The notes under the pieces: model-generated
Seen by the model: only the letters and a program-made list of their open reading frames with translations
Database searches by the model: none
Told to the model about the DNA's origin: nothing
NCBI GenBank assembly: GCA_963737745.1
Contig: CAVTTR010000005.1
Span: 124,001 to 188,000, forward strand
Length of the DNA stretch: 64,000 nucleotides
Direction of reading: 5' to 3'
Origin: Bog-473 sp963737745
GTDB lineage: Bacteria; Actinomycetota; Acidimicrobiia; Acidimicrobiales; RAAP-2
Position numbers and translations under genes: made by a program
Shown: piece after piece, positions 25,610-35,713 of the stretch
Numbering within the stretch: the first letter of the stretch is position 1
How the letters are laid out: each line of letters begins with the position of its first letter

Positions 25610-28402
25610 GCGTCACATTTCCGATGCTGTCGACCAGATCTTCCTCGTTGTCATCGTCCCGTTCCTCGCCCAGATAGGCGGCGATAACCCGCTGGTTGAC
25701 CCTTATTTCTGCCGGGGTCCCGGCTGCGAGCATCGAACCGAAGTCAATCACCACCAGGCGATCACAAACCTTGTTGAGCATCGGAACATCGTGCTCGACC
25801 AAGAGAATGCCCATTCCCCATTCGTCGGCCAGCTTGCGCACCGAGGCCCCCAACTCTCGGGTTTCGCCCTCGTTGAGACCCGCTGCAGGCTCGTCGAGAA
25901 GAAGGACCGAAGGTTCCGTGGCGATTGCACGCGCCAGTGCGACTTGGCGACGGCGGCCGTAGGGCAGTTCTGTCGGCAGACGCTCGAGATCTCCCTCCAA
26001 CTCGAATGCTGCGACCGCCAGCGAAGCCGCCGGCGTGAGACTTCCGGCCCTTGGCCGAACGAGATCAGTGAAGTATGCCGTTGTATCGCGACGATCCGAA
26101 GCCGCCCGCAGGTTTTCCATCACCGAGAGCTGATCGAACAGTTCGAGCGATTGAAAGGTCCGGCTCACTCCGAGGCGGGAACGGCTACGCGTGCTCGACC
26201 GGTCGATACGAATGCCGTCAAGCTCGATGGTTCCGCTGTGGATGCTGGTGAAGCCCGTCACGGCATCAATGAGGGTTGTCTTCCCCGCCCCATTCGGACC
26301 CATCAGTCCAACGACCTCTCCAGGGTTCACCTCGAGCGACACCCCGCTGAGCGCGTGCACCCCGCCATACCGCACCGAGATGTCTTGCACCCTCAGTGTC
26401 CGCGGCGTCACCCGGTGAGCTTTGAGAGTGACCGTTGGAATGACGCCGGCCGACGTATCCGCGTCTCCATTGTCGCGACGCTCCGCGACAATGGAGATAC
26501 TCGCTTCCTCTTTGGTTACCGGGACGCTTGCTGTTTTCCTTACGCGCGAGAGTGGTCCCGACGTCGGCACCTTGACCTTGACCAGCCCAGCGCTCAAGCC
26601 GTTGGGGAATTTGATCAAGGTGGGGATGAGCAGAACAGCGAGGACCAGATCCACGTACTCGATGATCGAGCCGCTGGCGATGAAGGAACTGACGACTTGA
26701 CTGGACAGCCCACCCGCGGCGACCAACCCGGCAATCAGGCCGCCGATCAGGTACCCCACCCCGCCGATGACCGTGTAGATCACCACCGAAATGGACTGAA
26801 ACACGTTGAATTGGGTGTAGTCGACATAGGTCGATTGAAACGCCAGGAGGACACCCCCCAGTCCGGCAATGGCGGCCGAGATGGCGAAGGCGTACAGCTT
26901 GGCACCGTACACGCTGATCCCGAGCGAAGCGGCCGCTCGTTCGTTGCTGCGCACCGCCACGAGACGGCGGCCTGAGCGTCCTCGCCTGATGTTTCCGGCG
27001 ACTAAGGCGGCGACAACCAAGACCACCAGGCAAACGAGTGCATAGCGTTGGGGGTGGTTGGCGGCTGCGATGCTCCACCCGAACAGCGAGGCCGGCTTGA
27101 GAGTCGTCCCATTCAGGCCGCCCGTATACGGCACACTCTCGAAGAGGACGCTTTGGACAGAGAACGCCAGCCCAAAGGTCACGATCGCCAGGTTTATCCC
27201 TCGCGTTCGCAGTGCCGGTAATCCAACCAGGACTCCCACGGGTACCGCTGCCGCCATCCCGATGACCAAAGCCAACAAGAAGGGAATGCCGTGGGTGGCC
27301 GCCAGTCGACCTGCGACATACGCTCCCCATCCGGCGAAGGCGAATTGCGCGAGCGAAAGCTGCCCGGCGTATCCCACCACCACGACCAGCGAGATACAGA
27401 TGATGCCGGTGATGATCGAGATCGTCGCCGCGTCACTCCACGACGAGGGCGCCAGCAGAATCAGCAGACTTGTCCCTACGAGTGCCACCAGCACTGGGAG
27501 CGGCTTCAGAAAACCGGTACCGATCTCGGGCAGCACTTCGTTCACGTGGCTCCGCAGCGGCAACGGTCGCCCTCTGACGACGAGAACCAGGATCACGAGG
27601 AGGAACGGGACGGCGTCCGACCAACCCGTAGCCTGCACATGGCCCGTGATCTCGGACTGGACAATTCCGATCCCAATCGACGCCACGAGCGCGCCGATGA
27701 ATGAGGAGAAATTGGCGACGACGCAGGTGGCCAGGGCGGGGACGACCATGAGGACGAGGGTGTCAGTGTTCAGGCCGACAATCGGAACGACGAGGACGCC
27801 AGCGGCACCAGCCAGGACTGCGCCGAGCACCCAATTGGCCGCCGCGATGACATCGGGAGAGTGGCCATTGAACTGCGCCGATCGCTCGCTCTCGGCCACA
27901 GCTGCCGTGACCGCTCCGAATCGGCTGAACCTGTAGAACGCCCAGAGGGCGACGGAGACAACCACGGCAATGCCCAGAAGAATGAAACGGTCAACGCTGA
28001 CTATTGCTCCATGCACCGGGCTCACCGAATTCGTGGGCAGGAAAGACGGCACAAGGATGATCTGCGCGCCCAGAATGAGGTGGCCGAGCTGCTGAAGGGC
28101 CGTCATGACGCCGAGCGTTGCGATGACCCGAGTCAGCGGGGCGCGTTGCGTAGAGGTCGCATGACGAGCACGTGCATGAGAAGGCCGACGAATCCCGAGA
28201 CGACCAGCGCCAGAACCACGGCGAGCGCGGTCGGGAGGCCGTGTGCAATGTGGAGTGTGTAGTAGAGGTAGGCGCCTACGGCGGCAATCGCCCCCTGGGC
28301 GAAGTTCACCACTCCCGAGCCCCGGTACACCACGACCAAACCCAGGCCGGCGAGCGCATAGATGCCGCCGAGCCCAAGTCCGAGGAGCGCGAACCGGACC
28401 AT
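25596..28402 (-). CDS. Fused LivH-LivM-LivG ABC transporter polypeptide (one frameshift)
   Basis: About 935 residues encode three subunits in a row. A LivH-like permease begins at ATG 28402 (GGIYALAGLGLVVVYRGSG). A LivM-like permease follows (VVVVGYAGQLSLAQFAFAGWG). A LivG ATPase closes it (Walker A GPNGAGKTTL near residue 710, ELPYGRRRQVALARA signature, Walker B LLLDEPAAGLN). The LivH part is in another frame up to about 28140, where a CCCC run would be in frame as CCCCC (RNAPPLTRVIATLG). The long reading through LivM and LivG is uninterrupted. Charged linkers separate the units. It acts with LivF and the adjacent binding protein. Confidence 0.88.
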
Positions 28403-28490
28403 TACCAGCCGGACTTGATGACGGGGGCCACAATCCTCCGACCGAAGGGCAACAACCCGCGGCCGGGGGGATCGTCACCCATGCGTTGCA

Positions 28491-29693
28491 TCACGACGAT
28501 ACGGGAGAAATGACCCTGACCCAGCTGGCCTTGGTCTGCACCTGGACACCGTTCTTGACAACGCCCTCGATGACGTACTGGTTGAAGAGCCGGTTCAGCG
28601 AGGGGAAGTTGAACTGCGTCGTCGTGGAGAACCCCGGCGGCAACATCCCGAAGACATTGAAATTCGTGAGATGACTGAACGCTGTCAAGACGGTGGCCCG
28701 GGTGATCGGACCGGTCATTTTCCGCGCTACCTGGGCGAAGGCCCATGTGTCGAACCAACCACGAAGGCTGACCTCATCCACCTCGGCAGAGGGCTGGTAC
28801 TTCTTCATCTGCCCACGGAATTTTACGACGCCGGGCGATGATCCGGTGGAGATGGGAAGGGCGGCCGAGATCAAGACTCCGTTGGCCTTGTTGCCAAGCG
28901 CCTTGAGCTCACTCGGGACGAGCGACCCCGAGGAGGCGGACATCTTGAACTTATAGCTCCCCTCTGAAGTAACCGTCAGCCACTGGCCAATTTGGGCGGG
29001 CTCGAGGGCAAGGGCCACGCCGGTTCCTTCGGCCGCTTGGGTCACGTTCGGGGTGAGGTCAGTCGCCGTCGTGTCCACCGGGATGCCCTGCAGCACCGAG
29101 AGGCCCAAGGGCTTCAGCGTGATGTTACTGAACGCCACGGCGGCAGCTGCCGCTGGCACATTGGTATAGGCAACCGAGATCTTCTTCACGCCGGTATTGG
29201 CCAGGACGGGCGCGAGTCCGGCTCCCTCTAACCCCTCAAGAGGAAACGAGTTCGGGGAGGTCAACGCGGACGCACTGACCGGGGCGGGGCCGATGTTCGG
29301 CACGTTCGCCGCCGCCAAAATGACATTTTCCTGCTGCTGGAAGGCCTGGTAGTCGCCGACCTCTGCCACCACATTTTTGTTGGCAACCAGGCCACGCGCG
29401 CATGCAGTTGCCGCCGCCGGAGAAGTGAGGCCCTGGGAGTCGCACACCGACACCTTCAACGGGCGACCATTGATACCGCCCGAAGCGTTGATGGCAGCCA
29501 CCGCGGCCTCGGCCCCTTGGTAATCCTCTTTTGCCGGCGTGCTACTAGTGAGCTCCGTAATGACCTCGATCGCGATCGGCTTCCCTTTGAGGTGGGTCGA
29601 AGCGCCCACCGGCGACGTACTGCCCACCACGGTCAACAGTCCGATCACAAGGACTGGAATACCTGAGAACGCGATCACACGGTGCTTCTTCAT
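28491..29693 (-). CDS. ABC transporter substrate-binding protein, periplasmic-binding type 1 (LivJ-like)
   Basis: 400 residues from ATG 29693. The N-terminus KKHRVIAFSGIPVLVIGLLT followed by a small-residue stretch ending in VGAST is a Sec signal. There is no lipobox Cys. The fold is Leu/Ile/Val-binding-like: a YQGAEAAVAAINASGGINGR opening and an ACARGLVANKNVVAEVG segment. The ligand is unknown; placement inside the island suggests an organic acid substrate. It is upstream of the permease gene in the same direction. A weak island operator lies about 138 bp upstream. Confidence 0.88.
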   Translation of the reverse strand: MKKHRVIAFSGIPVLVIGLLTVVGSTSPVGASTHLKGKPIAIEVITELTSSTPAKEDYQGAEAAVAAINASGGINGRPLKVSVCDSQGLTSPAAATACARGLVANKNVVAEVGDYQAFQQQENVILAAANVPNIGPAPVSASALTSPNSFPLEGLEGAGLAPVLANTGVKKISVAYTNVPAAAAAVAFSNITLKPLGLSVLQGIPVDTTATDLTPNVTQAAEGTGVALALEPAQIGQWLTVTSEGSYKFKMSASSGSLVPSELKALGNKANGVLISAALPISTGSSPGVVKFRGQMKKYQPSAEVDEVSLRGWFDTWAFAQVARKMTGPITRATVLTAFSHLTNFNVFGMLPPGFSTTTQFNFPSLNRLFNQYVIEGVVKNGVQVQTKASWVRVISPVSS

Positions 29694-29830
29694 GCTCGTT
29701 GACCCCCCCTTTTTCGATTTCGCTCGAACTCGCTCGTCACGAGTGCTGTCACCCCCGTGACGGCTCTTACATACTCCCGCCCCTCGGAGATGAAACCCTC
29801 TTTCGAAGGCTGCACGCCTCGGGGCTTCTT

Positions 29831-29845
29831 TTATACCACGTCTAA
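29831..29845. promoter_or_regulatory. Island operator copy (11 of 14), importer promoter
   Basis: TTATACCACGTCTAA retains TTA and the GTCTAA half. It lies upstream of the substrate-binding protein and 148 bp from the next copy, which faces the divergent amidohydrolase. Confidence 0.45.
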
Positions 29846-29992
29846 CTTTCGGTCGTAAACCTAAAACCTGGGCGGACCCTTTTCCTGCTCGCCGGATTCC
29901 ACGCGCCACAATCCCCTTGCGCAGTAGATCATCATTCCCCTATCGCCGCTCCTCCCCGCCTCGTTGCGCCGGTATCCCCGCGCTGGTATTAA

Positions 29993-30007
29993 TTAGGCGT
30001 AGTCTAA
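29993..30007. promoter_or_regulatory. Island operator copy (12 of 14), amidohydrolase C promoter
   Basis: TTAGGCGTAGTCTAA keeps TTAG and AGTCTAA, with two mismatches in the left arm. It lies about 170 bp upstream of the amidohydrolase start at 30179. The interval 29694-30178 contains no gene. Confidence 0.6.
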
Positions 30008-30178
30008 TACAGCGTCGAAGCAGGGTGCCCGAACCCGGGAGGGTCTCTCTGGTTTTCCGTCTCCACAACGGCGAGGACATCGACCGCACACTGGTTCGGC
30101 GTCGCCAACGGCCTCATTGTGGAGGCTGCCGACCACCAACCTTGCGACCCGAGTCAGGCGAGTGAAAGAGAGCAGATA

Positions 30179-31493
30179 ATGGGAGAAACCACGGCGACGA
30201 CCATCGAACTGGACTACCTGATCAATGATGCGGACGAGCACTCGCTGCCGCGCACATCCGCCTACGAGGAATACATCGATCCACAGTTGCGAGACATGGC
30301 GATCCGCCAGGTTCGACGGGATGACGGAACTCTCACGACGCTGTACAACGGGCGACCCGCTCGCTTCACCTACAAGCACCTCCAGGTAACGGGGTCTGAA
30401 GAGCTTCTGGCCGAATTTGGCGTATCTGAAGCGGGCAGTTCTTCAGAAAGCGAAGAGACAGACGGGGGCAGTGGTGGAACCGAGGCCTTCCCACAGGTGG
30501 TCCCCGGTTCCCTCCTGAACAAGCTGAACCCTCTGAAAGGGCTCGACCGGGAGGGTCGACGGGAGTTCGCCCAGCGATACCGGGATCTGCAAGAGCACCT
30601 GGACAATCCCGCCGACCGTCTCAATGTGATGAACGCCCAGAACTATCGAATGTGCGCTCAACTTCGCCACGCTTCCCGGCACCGAGGCCCAGTTCGAGGG
30701 CGATCTTCCCGGTCTTTATGCGAATCTCAACGCCCTCAATCGCTACCTCGGCACCGAATGGGGCTACAACAGGGAGGACCGACTCTTCACGCCGCCCTTC
30801 ATCTCGTTTGCCACTCCCGAGGGTGCACTGGCGCAGTTGGACGACATCATGAACATCGAAGTGCCGCGCGTGATACAGACCTCGACCGGCCCTTCCATGC
30901 ACACCTCACCGTTCCGGCCGGAGAACGATCGTTTCTGGTCGATATGCAGTGAGGCCAACATCCGGCTCTGCACGCATCTCTCTTCCCTCACTCGTTACGC
31001 CGCCCAGGGTGAAGAGTGGAACGAGCCCGAGGCCATGCTCGGCGATATGGACGCCTTTCAATGGGTCTTCTACTACGGAGATCGGCCGGCAATGGAGACG
31101 GTTGGTGCAGCAATCCTGCAGGGTTGGTTCGACCGTTTCCCGAACATGAAGTTGCTGCTCGCTGAGCAGGGAACGGTGTGGGTTCCCTACCTGCTTCGGA
31201 AGATGGACCACTCTTTCCTCATGGGGCGTCGAGCCACCTGGGGAAAGCTAAAGATGCGACCGAGCGAGTACTTCCGCCGCCATTGTTTCGTCGCGCCGTT
31301 CCCAGAAGAGAGTGTCGAGCGGGTCGTTGAGGCGGCGGGCGTCGAGCCCATCGTCTTCGGCTCAGACTTCCCCCACGGTGAGGGTCTTCCGGAGCCCTCG
31401 ATGTATCTCAATCAACTCAAGGCTTTCTCAGACATCGACGTGAGAGCCATTATGCGGGGAAATCTGGCCCGGTTCCTCGGGACCGAGGACTGA
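30179..31493 (+). CDS. Amidohydrolase-2 family protein, paralogue C (frameshift)
   Basis: About 437 residues from the ATG at 30179. Motifs are NDADEHSLP (D-x-D/E-H at the N-terminus), the acid-rich Ser/Glu/Gly insertion near residues 85-105, LNKLNPLKGLDRE, then FGSDFPHGEG near the end. It aligns over its length with paralogue A. The frame changes at about 30643; removing one T in AACTATCGAA gives NAQNIECALNFATLP. Together with paralogues A and B this makes three related enzymes in one island, suggesting successive steps or several substrates. Confidence 0.82.
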
Positions 31494-31555
31494 GCCGCCA
31501 CAGTCCTCGAGACCGTTTCCCCGTTGTTGTTCAGCCCTCGATGGTGATGGCGGAC

Positions 31556-32347
31556 TTACTGGTTCACCGTGTAGCCGCCGTTCACCGGATAGGTCTGTCC
31601 CGTGATCCACGAGGCAAGCGGGCTGGCCAGGAACGCGACGAGTCCGGCGACGTCATCGGGTTGACCCAACCGGCGGATGATGTAACGCTTTTTCTGCTTC
31701 TCCAGACGTTGCGCCACTTCGGGGGAGTCACGTGCCATGTCCTCGAGCCCGATGGTGTCCACGGTCGCCAGTGACACATTGTTGACGGTGATGCCGTCCG
31801 CGCCCACATCGCGCGCCAGGGCGCGCATGAAGCCGGCGGCGCCTGCTTTCGCCGCTGCGTACGGGGCCATTCTCGGCTCACCGACCCGAGCCGCATCGGA
31901 GATGATCGTAATCACGCGGCCCTGGCCGGAAGCAACCATGTGGGGCAACACCGCATGGGTGCAGTTCATCACGCCGTAGAGATTGACGGCGAAGTACCGC
32001 TCCCAGTCTGAGGGATCGGTTTCAACGAACTTTCCCAGACTCACCGAAACACCGAAACCTCCAGGTCCTGCGTTACCCGCGTTGTTGACAAGGATGTCTA
32101 CACCCGGTAAAGAACTGATCACACCAGTCACCGCGGCATAGTCCGACACATCGAATTGGCATGGTCGGGCGGCTCCCCCTGTCGTTTCGATCTCCTTTGC
32201 GACCACCTCCGCCCTCTCCACGAAGTAGTCGTTGACGATCACCTCGGCGCCAGCCGCTGCCAGCGCGAAACTGATGGCCCGCCCGACCCCTTGGCCTCCG
32301 CCAGTCACGAGCGCAACGCGTCCGGTCAGGTCGATCTCATACGTCAT
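31556..32347 (-). CDS. Short-chain dehydrogenase/reductase (intact)
   Basis: 263 residues. The coenzyme motif is TGGGQGVGRA, followed by NNAGNAGPGG, catalytic Ser in TIISDAARVG and Tyr/Lys in YAAAKAG. It is a classical SDR probably using NAD(H), as suggested by an acidic residue at the end of strand 2 (VNDYF). It is immediately downstream of a CoA-transferase gene (33 bp), so it likely acts on an acyl-CoA or hydroxy-acid intermediate. Confidence 0.92.
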   Translation of the reverse strand: MTYEIDLTGRVALVTGGGQGVGRAISFALAAAGAEVIVNDYFVERAEVVAKEIETTGGAARPCQFDVSDYAAVTGVISSLPGVDILVNNAGNAGPGGFGVSVSLGKFVETDPSDWERYFAVNLYGVMNCTHAVLPHMVASGQGRVITIISDAARVGEPRMAPYAAAKAGAAGFMRALARDVGADGITVNNVSLATVDTIGLEDMARDSPEVAQRLEKQKKRYIIRRLGQPDDVAGLVAFLASPLASWITGQTYPVNGGYTVNQ

Positions 32348-32380
32348 GCCTTCCCGCCCTCTCTTACGACGTTGTCCAAC

Positions 32381-33598
32381 TCATGTGACTGCGCCGTCAA
32401 TCTTGAGTTGAAGAATCTCGTCCTCGGTGCGATTGAGGCTTCGGAGCAGGTCGTACGTGTGCTCGGCAAAGAGGGGGCCCCGCCTGGTATCGGGTGGTTG
32501 TTCGTCGAACTGGACCGGATTGGCGACGAGTCGACGTTCCTTCCCCTCGCTGTCTTCAAGCGATACCAAATAACCGTTGGCATCCATCTGCGGATCCTTC
32601 AGAATCTCCAAGGGACCCTGAACCGGGGCCCACTGTCCTTCCATCGTCACGAGATGCTCGAGCCAATAGGAAAACGGGCGAGTAGCAATGACGTCAGCGA
32701 TGTACTTTCCGGCGGCTGGGCCGTTGGCCATCAGCTTCTCGGCCGTGTTGAAGCGCTCATCATCGATCAGCTCTTCCAGCCCGAGGTGCCGGCACATGTC
32801 GGGGAAGTACCGGAAGGACTGCAGCATCGTGAAATTGATCCATAATCCGTCTGAAGTCTTGTAGTTCCCGACCGTCGGATTACTGATCAGCTTCATCATG
32901 TCGTTGATGGACTGGGGCTCCTTCTCGGGACCGTTGAGCGCTGCGTTGCCCAAATCGAGGGCGAATGCCCATGCGCCAACGCTCATCAGTGACACGTCGA
33001 CGACGGACGGCTCCCCCGTTTGCGCTCGACCGAACAGAGCCGCCGCGATACCGCCGGCGATCGTCATGCCACCCATGGAATCGCCGTACGCACCTGCGGG
33101 CATGCTGATAACCCGCGGGCTGTCGGATGGCGTGACACCCCACGCACTCCCCATGCGACACCAGAAGGAGGAACCGTCGTATCCCCCCTTTTCGGCCCAG
33201 GGACCCCGTTGACCATGAGCGCTCCCGCGGACGTAGATGATGTTCGGGTTCGCCTTGCGGATGTCTTCGACCTCTAAGTGCAACCGCCGGCGTGCCGCCG
33301 GGAGGAAGTTGGTGAGGAAAACATCCGCGTCTCGACACAACTCGAGAAGTATTTCGTATGCCGCAGGGTTTTCCAACGCCAGTCCGATGCTCTGCTTGCC
33401 TCGGTTGGGGTGGTCCATGATCGGGTGGAACGTGCCGTCCTTGGGTTGATTGACCATGCCCCGCTGGGCATCGCCCATTTCGGCATGCTCCACCTTGATC
33501 ACGTCGGCGCCCCATTCCGCCAACACCCCACCTGCGGAGGGGGTAAAGGTGAACTGCGCCACCTCCACCATTTTGACGCCCTTCATCGGCTCACGCAC
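32381..33598 (-). CDS. CaiB/BaiF family III CoA-transferase (single-domain)
   Basis: 405 residues with the expected start MVEVAQFTFTPSAGGVLAEWGADVIKVEH, SVGLALENP-like (here SIGLALENP) and ADVFLTNFLPAARRRLHLE. The catalytic Asp is probably the one in AGAYGDSMGGMT. It transfers CoA to or from an organic acid and probably uses a formyl- or succinyl-CoA-like donor. It is the first gene of an operon with the SDR and is about half the length of the fused paralogue at 18704. Confidence 0.9.
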   Translation of the reverse strand: MREPMKGVKMVEVAQFTFTPSAGGVLAEWGADVIKVEHAEMGDAQRGMVNQPKDGTFHPIMDHPNRGKQSIGLALENPAAYEILLELCRDADVFLTNFLPAARRRLHLEVEDIRKANPNIIYVRGSAHGQRGPWAEKGGYDGSSFWCRMGSAWGVTPSDSPRVISMPAGAYGDSMGGMTIAGGIAAALFGRAQTGEPSVVDVSLMSVGAWAFALDLGNAALNGPEKEPQSINDMMKLISNPTVGNYKTSDGLWINFTMLQSFRYFPDMCRHLGLEELIDDERFNTAEKLMANGPAAGKYIADVIATRPFSYWLEHLVTMEGQWAPVQGPLEILKDPQMDANGYLVSLEDSEGKERRLVANPVQFDEQPPDTRRGPLFAEHTYDLLRSLNRTEDEILQLKIDGAVT

Positions 33599-33625
33599 GC
33601 TGATCCCTTCCCCACCTCGCCTGAA

Positions 33626-33640
33626 TTACACGCAGTCTAA
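33626..33640. promoter_or_regulatory. Island operator copy (12 of 14), CoA-transferase promoter
   Basis: TTACACGCAGTCTAA differs from the consensus at two arm positions. It lies only 28 bp upstream of the CoA-transferase start and 55 bp downstream of the SnoaL-like gene end. Confidence 0.6.
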
Positions 33641-33694
33641 CTATGATGCAGAGCCACTCGCCAGCGAAGGCTTCGTCCCAGACGGCGACTGTGG

Positions 33695-34139
33695 TCAGGG
33701 ATGTCCGGTTTCGGGAAGCTCGACGACGTTCCGGCGGTGGGCGATCTTCCAGCCATCAGGAGTGCGGATCAGATCGCTGAAGTGATGACCGAGCATCGCC
33801 ACACGAGCCAGGCCATCGGCTTGGGTGGATGCCACGGCAAACATGATCGTCGAAGTCGCACGGTCGCCATCGAGAGTGACGCGTGGGTTGGACTCGATGT
33901 GCATGACTGGCGCCGCGCTGCGCTGCCATCACCTCGGCCAGCATCTCGCGGATGGCCGACCTGCCCTTCGCCGAACGCCCCGAGCTCATGTGGAACTCGG
34001 CGTCCTCGGCCCAAAGATCGGCGAATGCGTCGAGATCGCGGAGGTCGAGGACCTCACCATAATCAATCAGGAGCTGATTGATCTCCTGCAAGTCTTCAAG
34101 TCGCCGCAGTCGCTCTTCAATTGTCCGTTGTTCTGACAT
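33695..34139 (-). CDS. SnoaL-like / NTF2-fold protein B (frameshift)
   Basis: About 147 residues from ATG 34139. The N-terminal part is IEERLRRLEDLQEINQLLID, then WAEDAEFHM, the fold's acid and His region. The second part is in another frame from about 33915 (MHIESNPRVTLDGDRATSTI and GWKIAHRRNVVELP). Removing one G near CAGCGCGGCG joins them. This is the SnoaL-like bile-acid dehydratase/aromatic hydratase type fold. It is likely a partner of the P450 gene upstream. Confidence 0.75.
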
Positions 34140-34276
34140 AGCACCTGTACTTTCTGAGAGGTAATCCCGGATTCGCCCAGCACATACCCACTGCCAATGG
34201 CCCGCCTTGTCGTGGCGGTGACAAAAGACCCGTCACGGGCGAGATGTGGCGCCGCACCGGTGTTGTCGCAATCCGT

Positions 34277-35484
34277 TCAAGCCGACTCGCCGAGGCGCAT
34301 TTGGAGAGAGACAAGCGAGCGGATGGAGGTCGTAAAGACCGGCTCGAATCCGGGAACGAGTCCGTAGTCGGGGATTCGAGCGTGCCACTCGCGGAACGCC
34401 ACGCGGGAGCTCGAGCCGGGCCAGGTGCGATCCAAGACAGCGGTGGATGCCGCCACCAAAAGCGATGTGGCGGTTCACATCACGGTCCCAACGGACGACC
34501 TCGGGGTCGGTCATTTCGTCTTCGTCAGTATTTGCCGCGCCCAGCAGGGCCGTCACCAATTCGCCCTTGCGAATCGGACAACCCGAGAGCTCAGTGTCCC
34601 TGGTGGCGATTCGAGCGACCATCATCACTGGTGACTCCCAACGCAATAGCTCTTCCACGGCGTTAGGGATCAGCGATGGGTCGGCCACCAGCTCGAGCCG
34701 TCGCTCCGGGTGACTGGCCAGGTAGAGAAACATACAGTCGAGTGAGGCAGACACGGTGTCGAGGCCCGCAACCAGAAAGAGAAAGCAGATATCCAAGATG
34801 TCCTCGTCGCTCAAGCGCTCGCCCTCGACTTCGGCCTGGAGGAATTGACTGACGAGGTCTACTCCCGGTTGGGCTCGTCGATCCGCTATCACCGCTTCGA
34901 AGTACTCGTAGATGGCAGCGGCGGTTTGCTTGAGCAGCGCCACCGAGTCTTCGTGATCGCGGGGCTGGCCCGTAATCGACTCCGGCCGAATGAAGCCGTC
35001 TTTCAGTTCGAGGAACCTCGGCAATTCATCGAGCGGGAGGCCGATCAGCGTGAGAAACACCTGAGAGGGAAACGGGACCGAGAGTCGCTGAACGAAGTCG
35101 ACATCGTTCTCTGTCGCGATTTCGTCGATGATGCTGCGGGCCAGTACGGTGACCGGTCCTTCGAGCTCCATCATGCGCCGGGGGGCGAAGAGCGGGTCGA
35201 GGATGCGGCGATACTGGCGGTGGCGAGGCGGATCGATCTGTAACGGGATGAGAGGGCGGCTGGCACCGGTCTGCGTCACTCCCACGCCCGAGGAGAACAC
35301 TTCAGGATCACTCATGACGGCTGCGATGTCCGCCCGGCGCGTCACAAGCACCCGGCCATCAAAGTTCAGCACGCCAGCGGCGCGGCAGGTTCGGAAAAAG
35401 AGTCTGGGGGGACCGTAGGAGCGCCGGATTCTCCAGCGGGTTACCAGAAGGCGTGTCACCGGACGGCGCACTGTCGTAGGCCAT
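34277..35484 (-). CDS. Cytochrome P450 (two frameshifts)
   Basis: About 402 residues. The start is ATG 35484, with AGGAG 10 bp before. A surplus T in CTTTTTCC (about 35394-35400) must be dropped to join SPQTLF to RTCRAAGVLNFDGR. A surplus C near 34403-34406 must be dropped so that ARLEL continues as RVAFREWHARIPDY. Features: I-helix LVAGLDTVSAS, ExxR in EELLRWESP, heme loop AFGGGIHRCLGSHLAR. It is a bacterial class I P450 that needs a ferredoxin. It shares the divergent promoter with an LLM oxidoreductase gene. Confidence 0.87.
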
Positions 35485-35564
35485 GGGGGCATTTCTCCTA
35501 AGTGTTGAGCGCCCGTGGGTGCGGGTATCGCTCAATGATCCCACGGTGACATGGGGGGCTAATA

Positions 35565-35579
35565 TTGTACCGAGCCTAA
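35565..35579. promoter_or_regulatory. Weak island operator copy (10 of 14), P450/LLM divergent promoter
   Basis: TTGTACCGAGCCTAA keeps the ends and AC-N3-AG spacing but has four arm mismatches. It is 81 bp upstream of the P450 and 135 bp upstream of the LLM gene. Position, not sequence, makes it a candidate. Confidence 0.3.
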
Positions 35580-35713
35580 TACTCGCGGGGAAGCGGGTGC
35601 CAGCACGTCCGGTGGTCGGCACAAGAGCTTGGGAGGGTCAGTTGTCCACTGTCAGTTCAATTCCGAGGAACGAGCCGAGGGGCCGCCCCGTCGATCTATC
35701 CGGAAGGATCCGC

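Noticed and set aside
32365..32379. Possible further island operator upstream of the SDR at 32347
   Set aside because: TACGACGTTGTCCAA matches only 9 of 14 arm positions, below the weakest copies I kept.
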